Part shown: piece after piece, positions 25,629 to 34,179 of the stretch
Layout of the letters: each line of letters starts with the position of its first letter
Position numbering within the stretch: position 1 is the first letter of the stretch
NCBI RefSeq assembly: GCF_010500845.1
Contig: NZ_JAAAMI010000012.1
Location: 1 to 64,000 of the forward strand
Length of the DNA stretch: 64,000 nt
Direction of reading: 5' to 3'
Origin: Flagellimonas sediminis
GTDB taxonomy: Bacteria; Bacteroidota; Bacteroidia; Flavobacteriales; Flavobacteriaceae
Made by a program: the position numbers and the translations under genes
Notes under the pieces: model-generated
The model's input: only the letters and a program-made list of their open reading frames with translations
The model's database searches: none
What the model was told of the DNA's origin: nothing

Positions 25629-26756
25629 CTATTTTTTGTTCTGGTTCAACGCTTTAAAAAGCTTGTGATAAATTTCGTTGTTCTCATAGATACCTTGAAA
25701 GTTTTCAGCACCTTTTCCTTCTGCAAAAACAGGAATCAACTCCCCGCTATGCTGATTGGAATTAAAATACACTTCAACCTTGTCTGCCACTTCCGTCTTA
25801 TTACCGGTACTTTCATCTACCTCATAGTACTTGCCAATACTGACCCCACCAGTTTCATGATCGGCGGTGACCACCAATAACGTATTGGGGTGCTCTTTTA
25901 CATAATCCAAGACCGTTCCCAATGTTTTATCAAAATCCAGGACTTCGGCAACCATCATATCGGCATTTTCTGCGTGACCTCCCCAGTCAATATACGAACC
26001 TTCCACCATTAAAAAGAAGGGTCTTTTTTTCTGATCAAAATAATCCAAGGCCATTGCTGTGGCATCCTTTAGAAAATCCCCCCTACCATCAATTTTTGAA
26101 GGGATACCATCCTCGGCCAACACATAGGCATTGGGTTGATCTACAACAGGACTGGAAAGTTGTACGGTATCCAAATGATAACTTTTCTCCACTAAAGATT
26201 GAAAGAGGTCTTTTTCATCTTCTCTTTGGTTGAAGAATTTTTTTCCGCCCCCTGCAAAGAAATCCACCTTTGCCGTCACCAATTGCTCAGCGATTTCCTC
26301 ATGCATATCACGATCGGTCACATGGGCATAAAAACTGGCCGGCGTAGCATGGGTAATAGATGTGAGACTAATCAAACCTGTTTGATAACCTTCTTTTTGA
26401 AGTTGCTCCAAAATGGTCTCCTGTGGAATGCTGTCCACGGAGACACCGATAGCTCTTTTATACGTTTTCTGCCCCGTTGAAAAGGCCGTGGCGCCTGCGG
26501 CTGAGTCCGTTATCTTGGAACTCTTGTCAGAAGTCTTGTGCAAACCGATATGGATAAACCTGGAAAAATTAGGGGTTCCCTCTCCGAAGTAGTAGGCCGA
26601 GGATACTTGGGGAACGCCCATGCCATCACCAATCATCAAGATGATGCTCAATGGTTCTTGTTGGCTCTTTTCCACTTGTCCCTCCTTTTTAGTTGAACAG
26701 CCTGCCACAACCAAAACAAAGATGGAAGCCAAAATTTTAGGAAATGTAATCTTCAT
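25629..26756 (-). CDS. Alkaline phosphatase, lipoprotein
   Basis: About 375 residues. The N-terminus MKITFPKILASIFVLVVAGCSTKKEG is a lipoprotein signal; ATGs at 26759 and 26765 are alternative starts. PhoA-type motifs are all present: MIGDGMGVPQVSSAYYFG (metal Asp), TDSAAGATAFSTGQKT (nucleophile Ser), FFAGGGKKFF, MVEGSYIDWGGHAEN and TADHETGGVS. It hydrolyses phosphomonoesters outside the cytoplasm, probably anchored in the outer or inner membrane. Lies between SusD and the fusion phosphatase, after a hairpin at 26790-26816. Confidence 0.93.
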   Translation of the reverse strand: MKITFPKILASIFVLVVAGCSTKKEGQVEKSQQEPLSIILMIGDGMGVPQVSSAYYFGEGTPNFSRFIHIGLHKTSDKSSKITDSAAGATAFSTGQKTYKRAIGVSVDSIPQETILEQLQKEGYQTGLISLTSITHATPASFYAHVTDRDMHEEIAEQLVTAKVDFFAGGGKKFFNQREDEKDLFQSLVEKSYHLDTVQLSSPVVDQPNAYVLAEDGIPSKIDGRGDFLKDATAMALDYFDQKKRPFFLMVEGSYIDWGGHAENADMMVAEVLDFDKTLGTVLDYVKEHPNTLLVVTADHETGGVSIGKYYEVDESTGNKTEVADKVEVYFNSNQHSGELIPVFAEGKGAENFQGIYENNEIYHKLFKALNQNKK

Positions 26757-26789
26757 CATAATCATTCAATAAATTATTTAAAAAAGCAA

Positions 26790-26816
26790 GCGGCAAGTGG
26801 AATCCCAACTTGCCGC
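26790..26816 (-). terminator. Terminator or attenuator between susD and the phosphatase genes
   Basis: GCGGCAAGT pairs with ACTTGCCGC around a 9-base loop. On the minus strand it is followed by TTGCTTTTTT. Placed in the 82-base gap after susD, it may terminate part of the transcripts so that SusCD is made in excess of the phosphatases, as is often seen after susD genes. Confidence 0.78.
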
Positions 26817-26838
26817 ATGTGCTAAAAAATACACTTGG

Positions 26839-28584
26839 TCAATAACCTTCATTCTGTTCCAAATAGCCTGGCACATTCGATGCTCCATCGATGGCATCCT
26901 GTGGAATCGGGAACAATCTGTGGTGAACATCCGTATCCGTTTTTTCGGTCCACGCATCCTCATAATGTCCAAATCGGATTTGGTCGCTTCTCCTAAAACC
27001 TTCCCAGTATAGTTCAAAACCGCGCTCTCGATACAGAATTTCCAAATCAACACCTGGCAGAGCTGCCGGTGTTTGCTCTGGGCGGGCATTTCTTGAGGTG
27101 CGAACGGTGTTCACATCCACCAAGGCACCCGCACTGTCGCCTTTCCTCAATTTTGCCTCGGCACGCATCAAATAAATTTCGGCCAAACGCATCAACACAA
27201 GATCCACGCTGCTATAATTGTTACCATTGGGAGAAGTGTGGCTGAACTGATATTTGGATACCCGGTACCCATTTCTGTGCAACCTTCCTTCATTGGTGAA
27301 ATCCACTTGCAACACATGGTTCACATAGTCCACATTCTTGTCGGGGCCGTTTCCTTTTCTTTGGATCACAGGATAGATTCGGTATCCACCATCACAAGTA
27401 TAAAAATTACCGCTTTCATCTTTTCTAGGCCCCCAAATAACGCCACGGATAATCCCCCTGTTAATCTCAAAATCCTCTGCGGAAACACAGTAATAGTGAT
27501 CTTCATCATTTTCTGGGGTAACCCCTGTCAAATCCTGCAATTCAGCAGGGATCATCTGGTTTTCCATTAAAAATCTCGCATCGGCCATTGCTGGATCTGT
27601 ACCCCCGTAGGCATCTACCCATGTTTGATAGAAATCGGAAGTGATTGCAGGACCATCTGTACCATCGGCGTCCGGGAATTCCGGTCTTGGAAACCATGAC
27701 CCCGCCAACGACCAATAGGCCCAACGACTGTGCTCATTTTTCATGACACCTCGCTGGTCCGCAGCAAAGATGATCTCGGAATTGTCATTGTTATCATCAT
27801 TGAACAGATCAAAATATTCTGGAGACAGGGAAAATGCCCCTGAATTGATAATATTATCCGTGTACTCGATCACTTTGTCCATATCCTCATTGGTAAAATT
27901 GGGTGTGCCATATGGATCACGGTATACGGCCGCATTGAGGTTCAATCTTGCCAAGAAGCCCCAGACTGCCGATTGGGTAATCCTTCCTGGACCCCTGTTA
28001 GTATTGATAAGATCTACGACAGACAAGAATTCGCTCTCAATATAATCGATGGCAGCCTGTCCCCTTAAAATTTCCGAAAGATCATCGGAATTCTCCTTTT
28101 TGAAGGCCAATCCCCAGCTATCCAACACCAACATGTTCATATAGGCGCGAAGTGCAACCATTTCGTAAAGGGCGCCTTCAGCTTCGGTATCCCCTGCTTC
28201 GGCCAGGGGTTTTAGTACTTCAATTGCGGAGAGGGCACGTGAGATATTCTTGGTCACCTCGTTCCATGAGCTTCCCACCAGATCATTTCCAGTAGAAATG
28301 GTGTGGGCATGGGTTTCCAAAAATTTTCCTCCATCATACCAATCCGTTCCTCCGCGATATGGCAAAATGGCCTCGTCCGCAGCAATCAATTGCAAGCCGT
28401 AATAGTTGGTGTGTCTCCAGGTCCAAGCCACTTGTCCATAAGCAGGTGCAATGGCGCCACTGATGAGTTCCGCTTGTCCGCTTCCTTCCAAGGATTCGTC
28501 CAAAACTTCTTCTTCCAAATCGGTACAGCTCAAGTTTGAGAATAAGGAAATCCCCAATAGTGCTAATATTATTTTGTTCTTCAT
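26839..28584 (-). CDS. SusD/RagB family outer-membrane nutrient-binding lipoprotein
   Basis: 581 residues from the ATG at 28584, chosen because MKNKIILALLGISLFSNLSC is a lipoprotein signal. The SusD N-terminal TPR-like domain and the C-terminal RagB domain are present: LDSWGLAFKKEN, NLNAAVYRDPYGTPNF, a late SVDLVLMRLAEIYLMRAEAKLR and VRTSRNARPEQ, then LDLEILYRERGFELYWEGFRRSDQIRFG-like sequence near the C-terminus. It forms the surface lid of the SusCD transporter with the protein encoded 19 bases upstream. The ligand is unknown; linked phosphatases suggest an organic phosphate. Confidence 0.95.
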   Translation of the reverse strand: MKNKIILALLGISLFSNLSCTDLEEEVLDESLEGSGQAELISGAIAPAYGQVAWTWRHTNYYGLQLIAADEAILPYRGGTDWYDGGKFLETHAHTISTGNDLVGSSWNEVTKNISRALSAIEVLKPLAEAGDTEAEGALYEMVALRAYMNMLVLDSWGLAFKKENSDDLSEILRGQAAIDYIESEFLSVVDLINTNRGPGRITQSAVWGFLARLNLNAAVYRDPYGTPNFTNEDMDKVIEYTDNIINSGAFSLSPEYFDLFNDDNNDNSEIIFAADQRGVMKNEHSRWAYWSLAGSWFPRPEFPDADGTDGPAITSDFYQTWVDAYGGTDPAMADARFLMENQMIPAELQDLTGVTPENDEDHYYCVSAEDFEINRGIIRGVIWGPRKDESGNFYTCDGGYRIYPVIQRKGNGPDKNVDYVNHVLQVDFTNEGRLHRNGYRVSKYQFSHTSPNGNNYSSVDLVLMRLAEIYLMRAEAKLRKGDSAGALVDVNTVRTSRNARPEQTPAALPGVDLEILYRERGFELYWEGFRRSDQIRFGHYEDAWTEKTDTDVHHRLFPIPQDAIDGASNVPGYLEQNEGY

Positions 28585-28603
28585 TTTTGAAGTTTTTTTT
28601 TGA

Positions 28604-31600
28604 TTAGAATGATACATTTAAGCCAAATACCACGGTTCTAGCCTTGGGATAATTGAAATAATCGATCCCGAAGGTCTGGATGTCATCAATGGTCAAGTTG
28701 GAATTAATCTCAGGATCAAAACCACTATAATCCGTGATTACAAAAAGGTTCTGGCCAGTCACGGAAAAACGAATGGTGTTCACCAATCCATCCAACCCGA
28801 TGAGGGCCGGTCTCAGACTGTACCCCAATGTGGCATTGTTCAGGCGCAAGAAATCCCCTTTTTCCAAATAGCGTGTTGAAACGGCGTTGGAATTGGTTAT
28901 GTCCTCATTTGGAAACTCCGATGCAATCGATGTGGTATTAAAATTGGAGGCCAACAATCCTTTTTTGAACAAGGACATGGCAGTATGGTTGTATACCTTG
29001 TTGCCTGATACCCCGTTGAAGTTCAGCCCAAGATCAAAATCCTTGTACTTAAAGTTCAGATAAATGGCATACACCAAATCTGGAAGAGCGCTGCCCACTA
29101 CTTTTCTATCTTCGGACAAGATGCTCAGCCCATCATCGCCAATACCCAAAAACTCTTGCATATAAAATGACCCGATTGGTTCACCATTAATGTTTCCGTT
29201 GATGGTGGCATCCGTTTGACCCGCCCCCTGTGCGGCACCTGTGGTCAATACCTTGTAAGGCGAATTGGCCACCTCATTTTGGGTATAGGCCAGGTTTCCT
29301 CCTATGTTATAAGAAAAATCCTTGCTATAGTCGCTGTGGTAATCCAAGGCAAATTCAATACCGTTGTTCTTGATTTCCATATCTGGAATATTGGTCCAGT
29401 ACTTATCGGTAGGTTGAATGGGGTCGGCAGGAGTAACTTCCAACAAAATATTCTTGGACACTTTCTGAAAATAGTCCAAGGTTCCTGACAAGCGGTTGTT
29501 GAACAAACCGAAGTCCAAACCTATGTTGGTCTGCTGGGATACTTCCCACTGGATATCGGGATTAGCCAATCGCGTAAAAATGGTACCGTATGGATAATCT
29601 TCCAAAGAGCTTTCATTGCCATTGATAGGATATGAATCGTTACCATCCTTACTGTCGGTATAGCTCAATTTGGTAATCTTGGACGGGATTTCCTGGTTAC
29701 CGGTCTTACCCCAACTGGCCCTTAATTTCAAGTTGTTGATAGTGGTGTTGGAACTCAAAAAATCTTCGTTCATGATGTTCCAACCCAAGGCAACGGAAGG
29801 GAAATAACCATACTTATTATTACCTCCAAATTTTGAGGAACCATCAGCACGCATAGTAGCAGTCAACAAATATTTATTGTCAAAAGCATAATTGACCCTA
29901 CCAAAGAAAGACTGTAGTTCATTTTCAGTAGCATAGGTGTACATATAGGTCTGGGTGCTTTCTCCACTGATCTGATCTTGGTATTTGGGTTCTATGCCAT
30001 TATTCGCAAAACCTTCCAACTCAAAGCTCTTTTGGTGCACAAAAGTTTTTTGGTAAGAGTGCCCAGCCAAAAATGTGAAGTTGTGTTTGTCGTTGGCAAA
30101 ATTGTAGGTAAGGGTATTCTCCACCAAACTATTTTTGTTGGTCGTATATGTTGAAGTCAATGATCCATTGGCGTAGCCTTCCAACAAAGAATAGGGTATG
30201 TATTGCTCGTCACGATCGGTAGTGGAATAATCAACACCCAAATTTAGTTTATAGGTCAACCCATCTATTATTTCAATGGAAGGTGCCACATTGGCCAAAA
30301 TCCTATGGTTAACGGCCTCATCACTAAAGATTTTCTCGCGCGTCAAAGGGTTCAACGCATTGTCCAACAAAGTGGGTTGCCCATCGGTATACAAGGGAAG
30401 GGTGGGGTTCAACTGAAGCATGTCACCAACCATGGATCTTGCATCTGCCCTAAGGTTTTCCGTTCTACTGGCCGTCATGTTGAATTCCACCTTGAAACGG
30501 TCGTTAAATGCTTTTTGGGTCAGGTTCAAACGGCCTGAGTACCTTTTTAGGTCATTGGCCCTTAAAATACCTTCTTGATCATTTACACCCAAGGAAGCGT
30601 GATAAGAGAACTTTTCGGCACCGCCGCCCATGGACAAATTCACATTTTTGGAGAAACCGGTACGGCTCAAGGCATCTTGCCAATCGGTGTTGGCACCACC
30701 ATCTTCCAAATTACCGCCTGCGGCCACTACTTGTTGACGAAACTCGTCAGCACTGAAGACATCAACTTTATTGGCCAAGCTTGAGAAGCCTGTGGATACA
30801 CTCAAATCCATTTGAGTGCGTCCCGCTTTCCCCTTTTTGGTAGTGATAACAATAACCCCGTTTGCAGCCCTGGCCCCATAAATGGCGGCGGCAGAAGCAT
30901 CCTTCAATACGTCAATGCTTTGAATATCCTGTGGGTTGATGAAGTTCAATGGGTTGGTAGGCACGCCAGTCCCGGTATTGTCCAATGCAAAACCGTCTAT
31001 CACATACAAAGGAGTGGTTCCGGAACGTAAGCTTCCCACACCTCGGATGATCACATCCTGCGCTGCACCTGGCTCACCACTTACATTGGAAATGTTCACA
31101 CCCGCAACCTTACCTTGTAAAAGTTGCCCTGGATTCATCACGATCCCTTTGTTGAAATCCTCACTTTCCACTGAGGCGATGGAACCGGTAACATCGGTCT
31201 TTCTTTGGGTACCGTACCCAACCACTACTACGTCCTCCAATTGTGTTGCATCTGCCAGCAATTGCACATTGATAGTGGTACGGCCATCCACGGCAACCTC
31301 TTTTGGACTATATCCCAAATATGAAAATTGAAGTATTGCGTCGCTTTGCACATCAATGGAATAATTACCATCAAAATCGGTAATGGAACCATTTCCAGTT
31401 CCTTTCTCCTGTACCGATGCACCTGCTAATGGGATTCCATTTTCATCCGTTACCGTACCCGATACTGTGATAAAGACGATTTCCACCACTCTTTTGGGAG
31501 CTTTGGGTTTCACATCGATGGAAATAGTATTGTTGATCCTTCTAAAAGTAAGGTCTGCATCCTTGGCCATCAATTCCAAGATAGATTTAAGGGACACCTT

Positions 31601-31858
31601 GTTGTAGACAATGTCATAAGTCTTATGCAAACGCTCCACTTTGCGATCGTACACAAATTTGAAGTCTGTCTGTTCCTCTATCTGTTTCAAGACCTCAACT
31701 ACTGTGGCATCGTTTACGGACAGATCCACCCTGTAGTTCTCTAGTTTTTGTCCCCTTACATTGGCCGCCAGCACCGGATTCAACAGTGCCAAGATGATCA
31801 TAAAGCAAAATGTACGGAATGTCAACTTGATAAATTGTTTAATAGTTAGTGAATTCAT
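28604..31858 (-). CDS. SusC/RagA family TonB-dependent receptor with STN signalling domain
   Basis: 1084 residues. Order of domains: signal peptide (to about residue 35), secretin/TonB short N-terminal (STN) domain at about 45-110 (FKFVYDRKVERL, LELMAKDADLTF), carboxypeptidase-regulatory-like domain (VSGTVTDENGIPLAGASVQEKGTG), plug (VVVGYGTQRKTDVTGSIASV, SIDVLKDASAAAIYGARAANGV), and a 22-strand barrel ending in ARTVVFGLNVSF. The STN domain is the form that passes a substrate signal to a FecR-type anti-sigma factor, and a FecR/ECF pair is directly upstream. It imports a large ligand across the outer membrane with SusD. No clear TAnnTTTG promoter is seen upstream, consistent with ECF control. 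Confidence 0.96.
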   Translation of the reverse strand: MNSLTIKQFIKLTFRTFCFMIILALLNPVLAANVRGQKLENYRVDLSVNDATVVEVLKQIEEQTDFKFVYDRKVERLHKTYDIVYNKVSLKSILELMAKDADLTFRRINNTISIDVKPKAPKRVVEIVFITVSGTVTDENGIPLAGASVQEKGTGNGSITDFDGNYSIDVQSDAILQFSYLGYSPKEVAVDGRTTINVQLLADATQLEDVVVVGYGTQRKTDVTGSIASVESEDFNKGIVMNPGQLLQGKVAGVNISNVSGEPGAAQDVIIRGVGSLRSGTTPLYVIDGFALDNTGTGVPTNPLNFINPQDIQSIDVLKDASAAAIYGARAANGVIVITTKKGKAGRTQMDLSVSTGFSSLANKVDVFSADEFRQQVVAAGGNLEDGGANTDWQDALSRTGFSKNVNLSMGGGAEKFSYHASLGVNDQEGILRANDLKRYSGRLNLTQKAFNDRFKVEFNMTASRTENLRADARSMVGDMLQLNPTLPLYTDGQPTLLDNALNPLTREKIFSDEAVNHRILANVAPSIEIIDGLTYKLNLGVDYSTTDRDEQYIPYSLLEGYANGSLTSTYTTNKNSLVENTLTYNFANDKHNFTFLAGHSYQKTFVHQKSFELEGFANNGIEPKYQDQISGESTQTYMYTYATENELQSFFGRVNYAFDNKYLLTATMRADGSSKFGGNNKYGYFPSVALGWNIMNEDFLSSNTTINNLKLRASWGKTGNQEIPSKITKLSYTDSKDGNDSYPINGNESSLEDYPYGTIFTRLANPDIQWEVSQQTNIGLDFGLFNNRLSGTLDYFQKVSKNILLEVTPADPIQPTDKYWTNIPDMEIKNNGIEFALDYHSDYSKDFSYNIGGNLAYTQNEVANSPYKVLTTGAAQGAGQTDATINGNINGEPIGSFYMQEFLGIGDDGLSILSEDRKVVGSALPDLVYAIYLNFKYKDFDLGLNFNGVSGNKVYNHTAMSLFKKGLLASNFNTTSIASEFPNEDITNSNAVSTRYLEKGDFLRLNNATLGYSLRPALIGLDGLVNTIRFSVTGQNLFVITDYSGFDPEINSNLTIDDIQTFGIDYFNYPKARTVVFGLNVSF

Positions 31859-31911
31859 AATTTCACATAATGTTTAAATGGTTATAAGTATTTGTAATCA
31901 TTGATTTTTCT

Positions 31912-31948
31912 ACAGCCTGTTTCCGCTCGCCAAAGTGTTACAGGCTGT
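31912..31948. repeat. Inverted repeat upstream of susC
   Basis: ACAGCCTGT (31912-31920) and ACAGGCTGT (31940-31948) are perfectly complementary around a 19-base loop in the 142-base gap between fecR and susC. On the minus strand the stem is not followed by a U-run, so termination of fecR is weakly supported. It may be the site of regulation of susC or a processed RNA end. Confidence 0.5.
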
Positions 31949-32000
31949 TTTTTATTTGGCTGTATTTACATCATAGGCTTAGTTATTTTGTTAGGTTGAT

Positions 32001-32957
32001 TCAGTCGGTGCATTTTCCCTTGATCAGGATCTTTTGATCCTCCAAAAATTCGTATTGTAATCCTTTTTTAGCGAAAACTATGCTTTCCAGTACCGTTGAA
32101 AGCAATTCATTGTTATAGCTGGCACTGATATGGCAATTACCTGCATACTTGTTCTCCAACACAAAGGATACACCATACCATTTTTCCAAGGTTTTCAAAG
32201 CCTGCGAAAGTGGCACATCCTCAAAATGGATAACGCCGTCCTTCCAGTTGAGAGCGGTTGAAATATCCACTTTTTCCTTGCTCATGGTTTTAGTTTTTTT
32301 ATGAAAGACCCCTTGTTCGTTGGGTTCCAGAATAATTTCATTTTCCCGGGAGGCCACTTTTACTTTTCCCGTGGAGACAGTCACTGCAATTTGGTCGTTG
32401 TCAGGATACGTATCTACGTTGAAGGAAGTTCCCAAAACCGTGGTCTTCACTTCCCCTGATTCAATAACGAAGGGTCTTTGGGGGTTCCTTGTCACTTCAA
32501 AGAAGGCCTCTCCAACCAATTTCACATGGCGGAAATCCCCCTCAAATCGACTTGGATATTTTAACGTACTTCCGGAATTCAACCTCACCTGCGTGCCATC
32601 GGCCAAGATAATGTTCAACTTTTGGCCCCATTCCGTTGTCTTCTCCATTATTACAATGGGTTCAACAACCGGCTTAGTCCCCATCTTGGAGTGGATGAAA
32701 TATCCTAAGCTTACCAATAGGGCCAAAGACGCCGCAACCTTGGACCATTTTAGAAAGGAAATTCCCTTACCATGCTCTGATATATTGCGGGAGAGTTGCT
32801 TTGCAACCCGCTTGCGGTGGTTTTCATTTTTGAAGGTGTCTTTATAATTTCTGGATAAAAGATCAACATCAAACTGCTCCAGAAGGGATTCTTCCTTTTT
32901 AGTAATGGTACCATTTAAGTACTTTTCCATCAATCCCTTGATTTCATTTTCGGTCAT
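32001..32957 (-). CDS. FecR family anti-sigma factor
   Basis: 318 residues. N-terminal cytoplasmic region (MTENEIKGLMEKYLNGTITKKEESLLEQF), one membrane helix (about 85-103, VAASLALLVSLGYFI), a periplasmic FecR domain (TVLGTSFNVDTYPDNDQIAVTVSTGKVKV) and the C-terminal DUF4974 domain (HFEDVPLSQALKTLEKWYGVSFVL). It holds the ECF sigma factor encoded upstream inactive until the STN domain of the SusC receptor signals that substrate is bound. Order sigma-fecR-susC-susD is the classical arrangement in Bacteroidota. Confidence 0.95.
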   Translation of the reverse strand: MTENEIKGLMEKYLNGTITKKEESLLEQFDVDLLSRNYKDTFKNENHRKRVAKQLSRNISEHGKGISFLKWSKVAASLALLVSLGYFIHSKMGTKPVVEPIVIMEKTTEWGQKLNIILADGTQVRLNSGSTLKYPSRFEGDFRHVKLVGEAFFEVTRNPQRPFVIESGEVKTTVLGTSFNVDTYPDNDQIAVTVSTGKVKVASRENEIILEPNEQGVFHKKTKTMSKEKVDISTALNWKDGVIHFEDVPLSQALKTLEKWYGVSFVLENKYAGNCHISASYNNELLSTVLESIVFAKKGLQYEFLEDQKILIKGKCTD

Positions 32958-33079
32958 TGTGTGCTCATTTCATATATAAGTACCAAAGACACACGATTAC
33001 GCACATTAAAAAAATGAGTTTTAATATTTACTTAATCTTAAGGGATTCTTATTAACCTTTAGGTAAAAATAGAAATATG

Positions 33080-33658
33080 TTAAAAAAACAATGATTTAAC
33101 AGCGGAGAGCTCTTTGCGAAGTCTGCGCAGAGCGAACGAAATTTGATTTTCAACCGAACGTTGGGAAATGTTCAACCTTTCTGCAATTTCCTTGTTGTTG
33201 ACTTGGTTGATGCGACTCAAGATGAAAACTTCCTGGCATCTTTTTGGCAAGCTAGAAATTGTCTGATCTATGCGTTTGGACAAATCTACCAGATCGGCTT
33301 CCATTTCCACTTCGGAGTTGATACAAATGGAATGGGCGACTTCTATTTGGATTTTATTGAATTTCATATCCCTCAGTGCATTGTAGCACTTGTATCGAAT
33401 AGCTTTGAAGAGATAGGATTTTATGTTTTGGACCTCGATTGTTTCCCTCCGTTGCCAATAGTCGATCCAAACTTCCTGTACTAAATCCTTGGCCATGGAA
33501 TTGTTCATGACCAACGATGATGCATAAATGTACATGGGCTCCCAAAGCATCCCAAATAAGGAGTTGAATGCATTCCTGTTGGATTGATTGATCATTTTGG
33601 CTAACTTTTCGGGAGTGGCCTTGTTGTTGGAGCACTTATCATCGAGTACAAATTTCAT
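33080..33658 (-). CDS. RNA polymerase ECF sigma factor (FecI-like, sigma-70 family)
   Basis: 192 residues with sigma region 2 (AFNSLFGMLWEPMYIYASSLVM, AKDLVQEVWIDYWQRR) and region 4 (SLPKRCQEVFILSRINQVNNKEIAERLNIS, SVENQISFALRRLRKEL). It belongs to the Bacteroidetes group of ECF sigmas paired with FecR. It should direct polymerase to susC and perhaps to the phosphatase genes. Its own upstream region (33659-33930) shows no full TAnnTTTG promoter. Confidence 0.95.
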   Translation of the reverse strand: MKFVLDDKCSNNKATPEKLAKMINQSNRNAFNSLFGMLWEPMYIYASSLVMNNSMAKDLVQEVWIDYWQRRETIEVQNIKSYLFKAIRYKCYNALRDMKFNKIQIEVAHSICINSEVEMEADLVDLSKRIDQTISSLPKRCQEVFILSRINQVNNKEIAERLNISQRSVENQISFALRRLRKELSAVKSLFF

Positions 33659-33930
33659 AAAAATAAGATAGGCCAGAGATTATGATATTGTAAACTTTAC
33701 TCGGATTTTGTGTATCCAAACTAAAATAGCAAAATAAAATTGTATTTCAAACACTTGTGGCAATTCCTTCAGTTATATCAGGATCAAGGAAAAAACAATG
33801 GATTGCACCAATTATCCCATCATACAAATGCCATAAAACAAGATCTGTAACGTTTCGATTGATACAAAACAATTATATTTGCAAACCAAAAGTTAAGCAA
33901 AACACTTAACTTTTTTTGTTTCCTGTGTTG

Positions 33931-34014
33931 GCCCACGTGGTGAAATTGGTAGACACGCCATCTTGAGGGGGTGGTGTTCGTAAGGACGTGCTGGTTCGAA
34001 TCCAGTCGTGGGCA
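33931..34014 (+). tRNA. tRNA-Leu (anticodon GAG)
   Basis: 84 bases, a class II tRNA with a long variable arm: acceptor GCCCACG/CGTGGGC, anticodon stem CCATC/GGTGG around TTGAGGG (anticodon GAG), variable arm TGTTCGTAAGGACG, T-loop TTCGAAT. CCA is not encoded. A TATATTTG box at 33874-33881 is the probable -7 element of its promoter. Confidence 0.96.
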
Positions 34015-34017
34015 CAA

Positions 34018-34044
34018 AACCGCAAATTATTGCGGTTTTTTTTT
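34018..34044 (+). terminator. Rho-independent terminator after tRNA-Leu
   Basis: AACCGCAA, loop ATTA, TTGCGGTT and a run of T, four bases after the tRNA. Confidence 0.9.
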
Positions 34045-34139
34045 AGGCATTTTTCTGCGCCGCCTAAACAAAATTGTCCATAACTTCTGATTTTTTGGAA
34101 CCATACCCTAAATTTTAAGACAAAAAAATAGGTTGGCAT

Positions 34140-34169
34140 CGTTTAAATTGTAAATTTGTTTAACGTTTA
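34140..34169 (+). promoter_or_regulatory. Promoter box and GTTTA repeats before the carotenoid operon
   Basis: TAAATTTG at 34151-34158 is a -7 element 22 bases before the regulator's ATG; the nearest TTG (34133-34135) has a short spacing of 15. Three copies of GTTTA (34141-34145, 34158-34162, 34165-34169) flank and overlap the box, so they are candidate operator half-sites for the MerR regulator acting on its own operon. Confidence 0.45.
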
Positions 34170-34179
34170 GTATGAAAAG

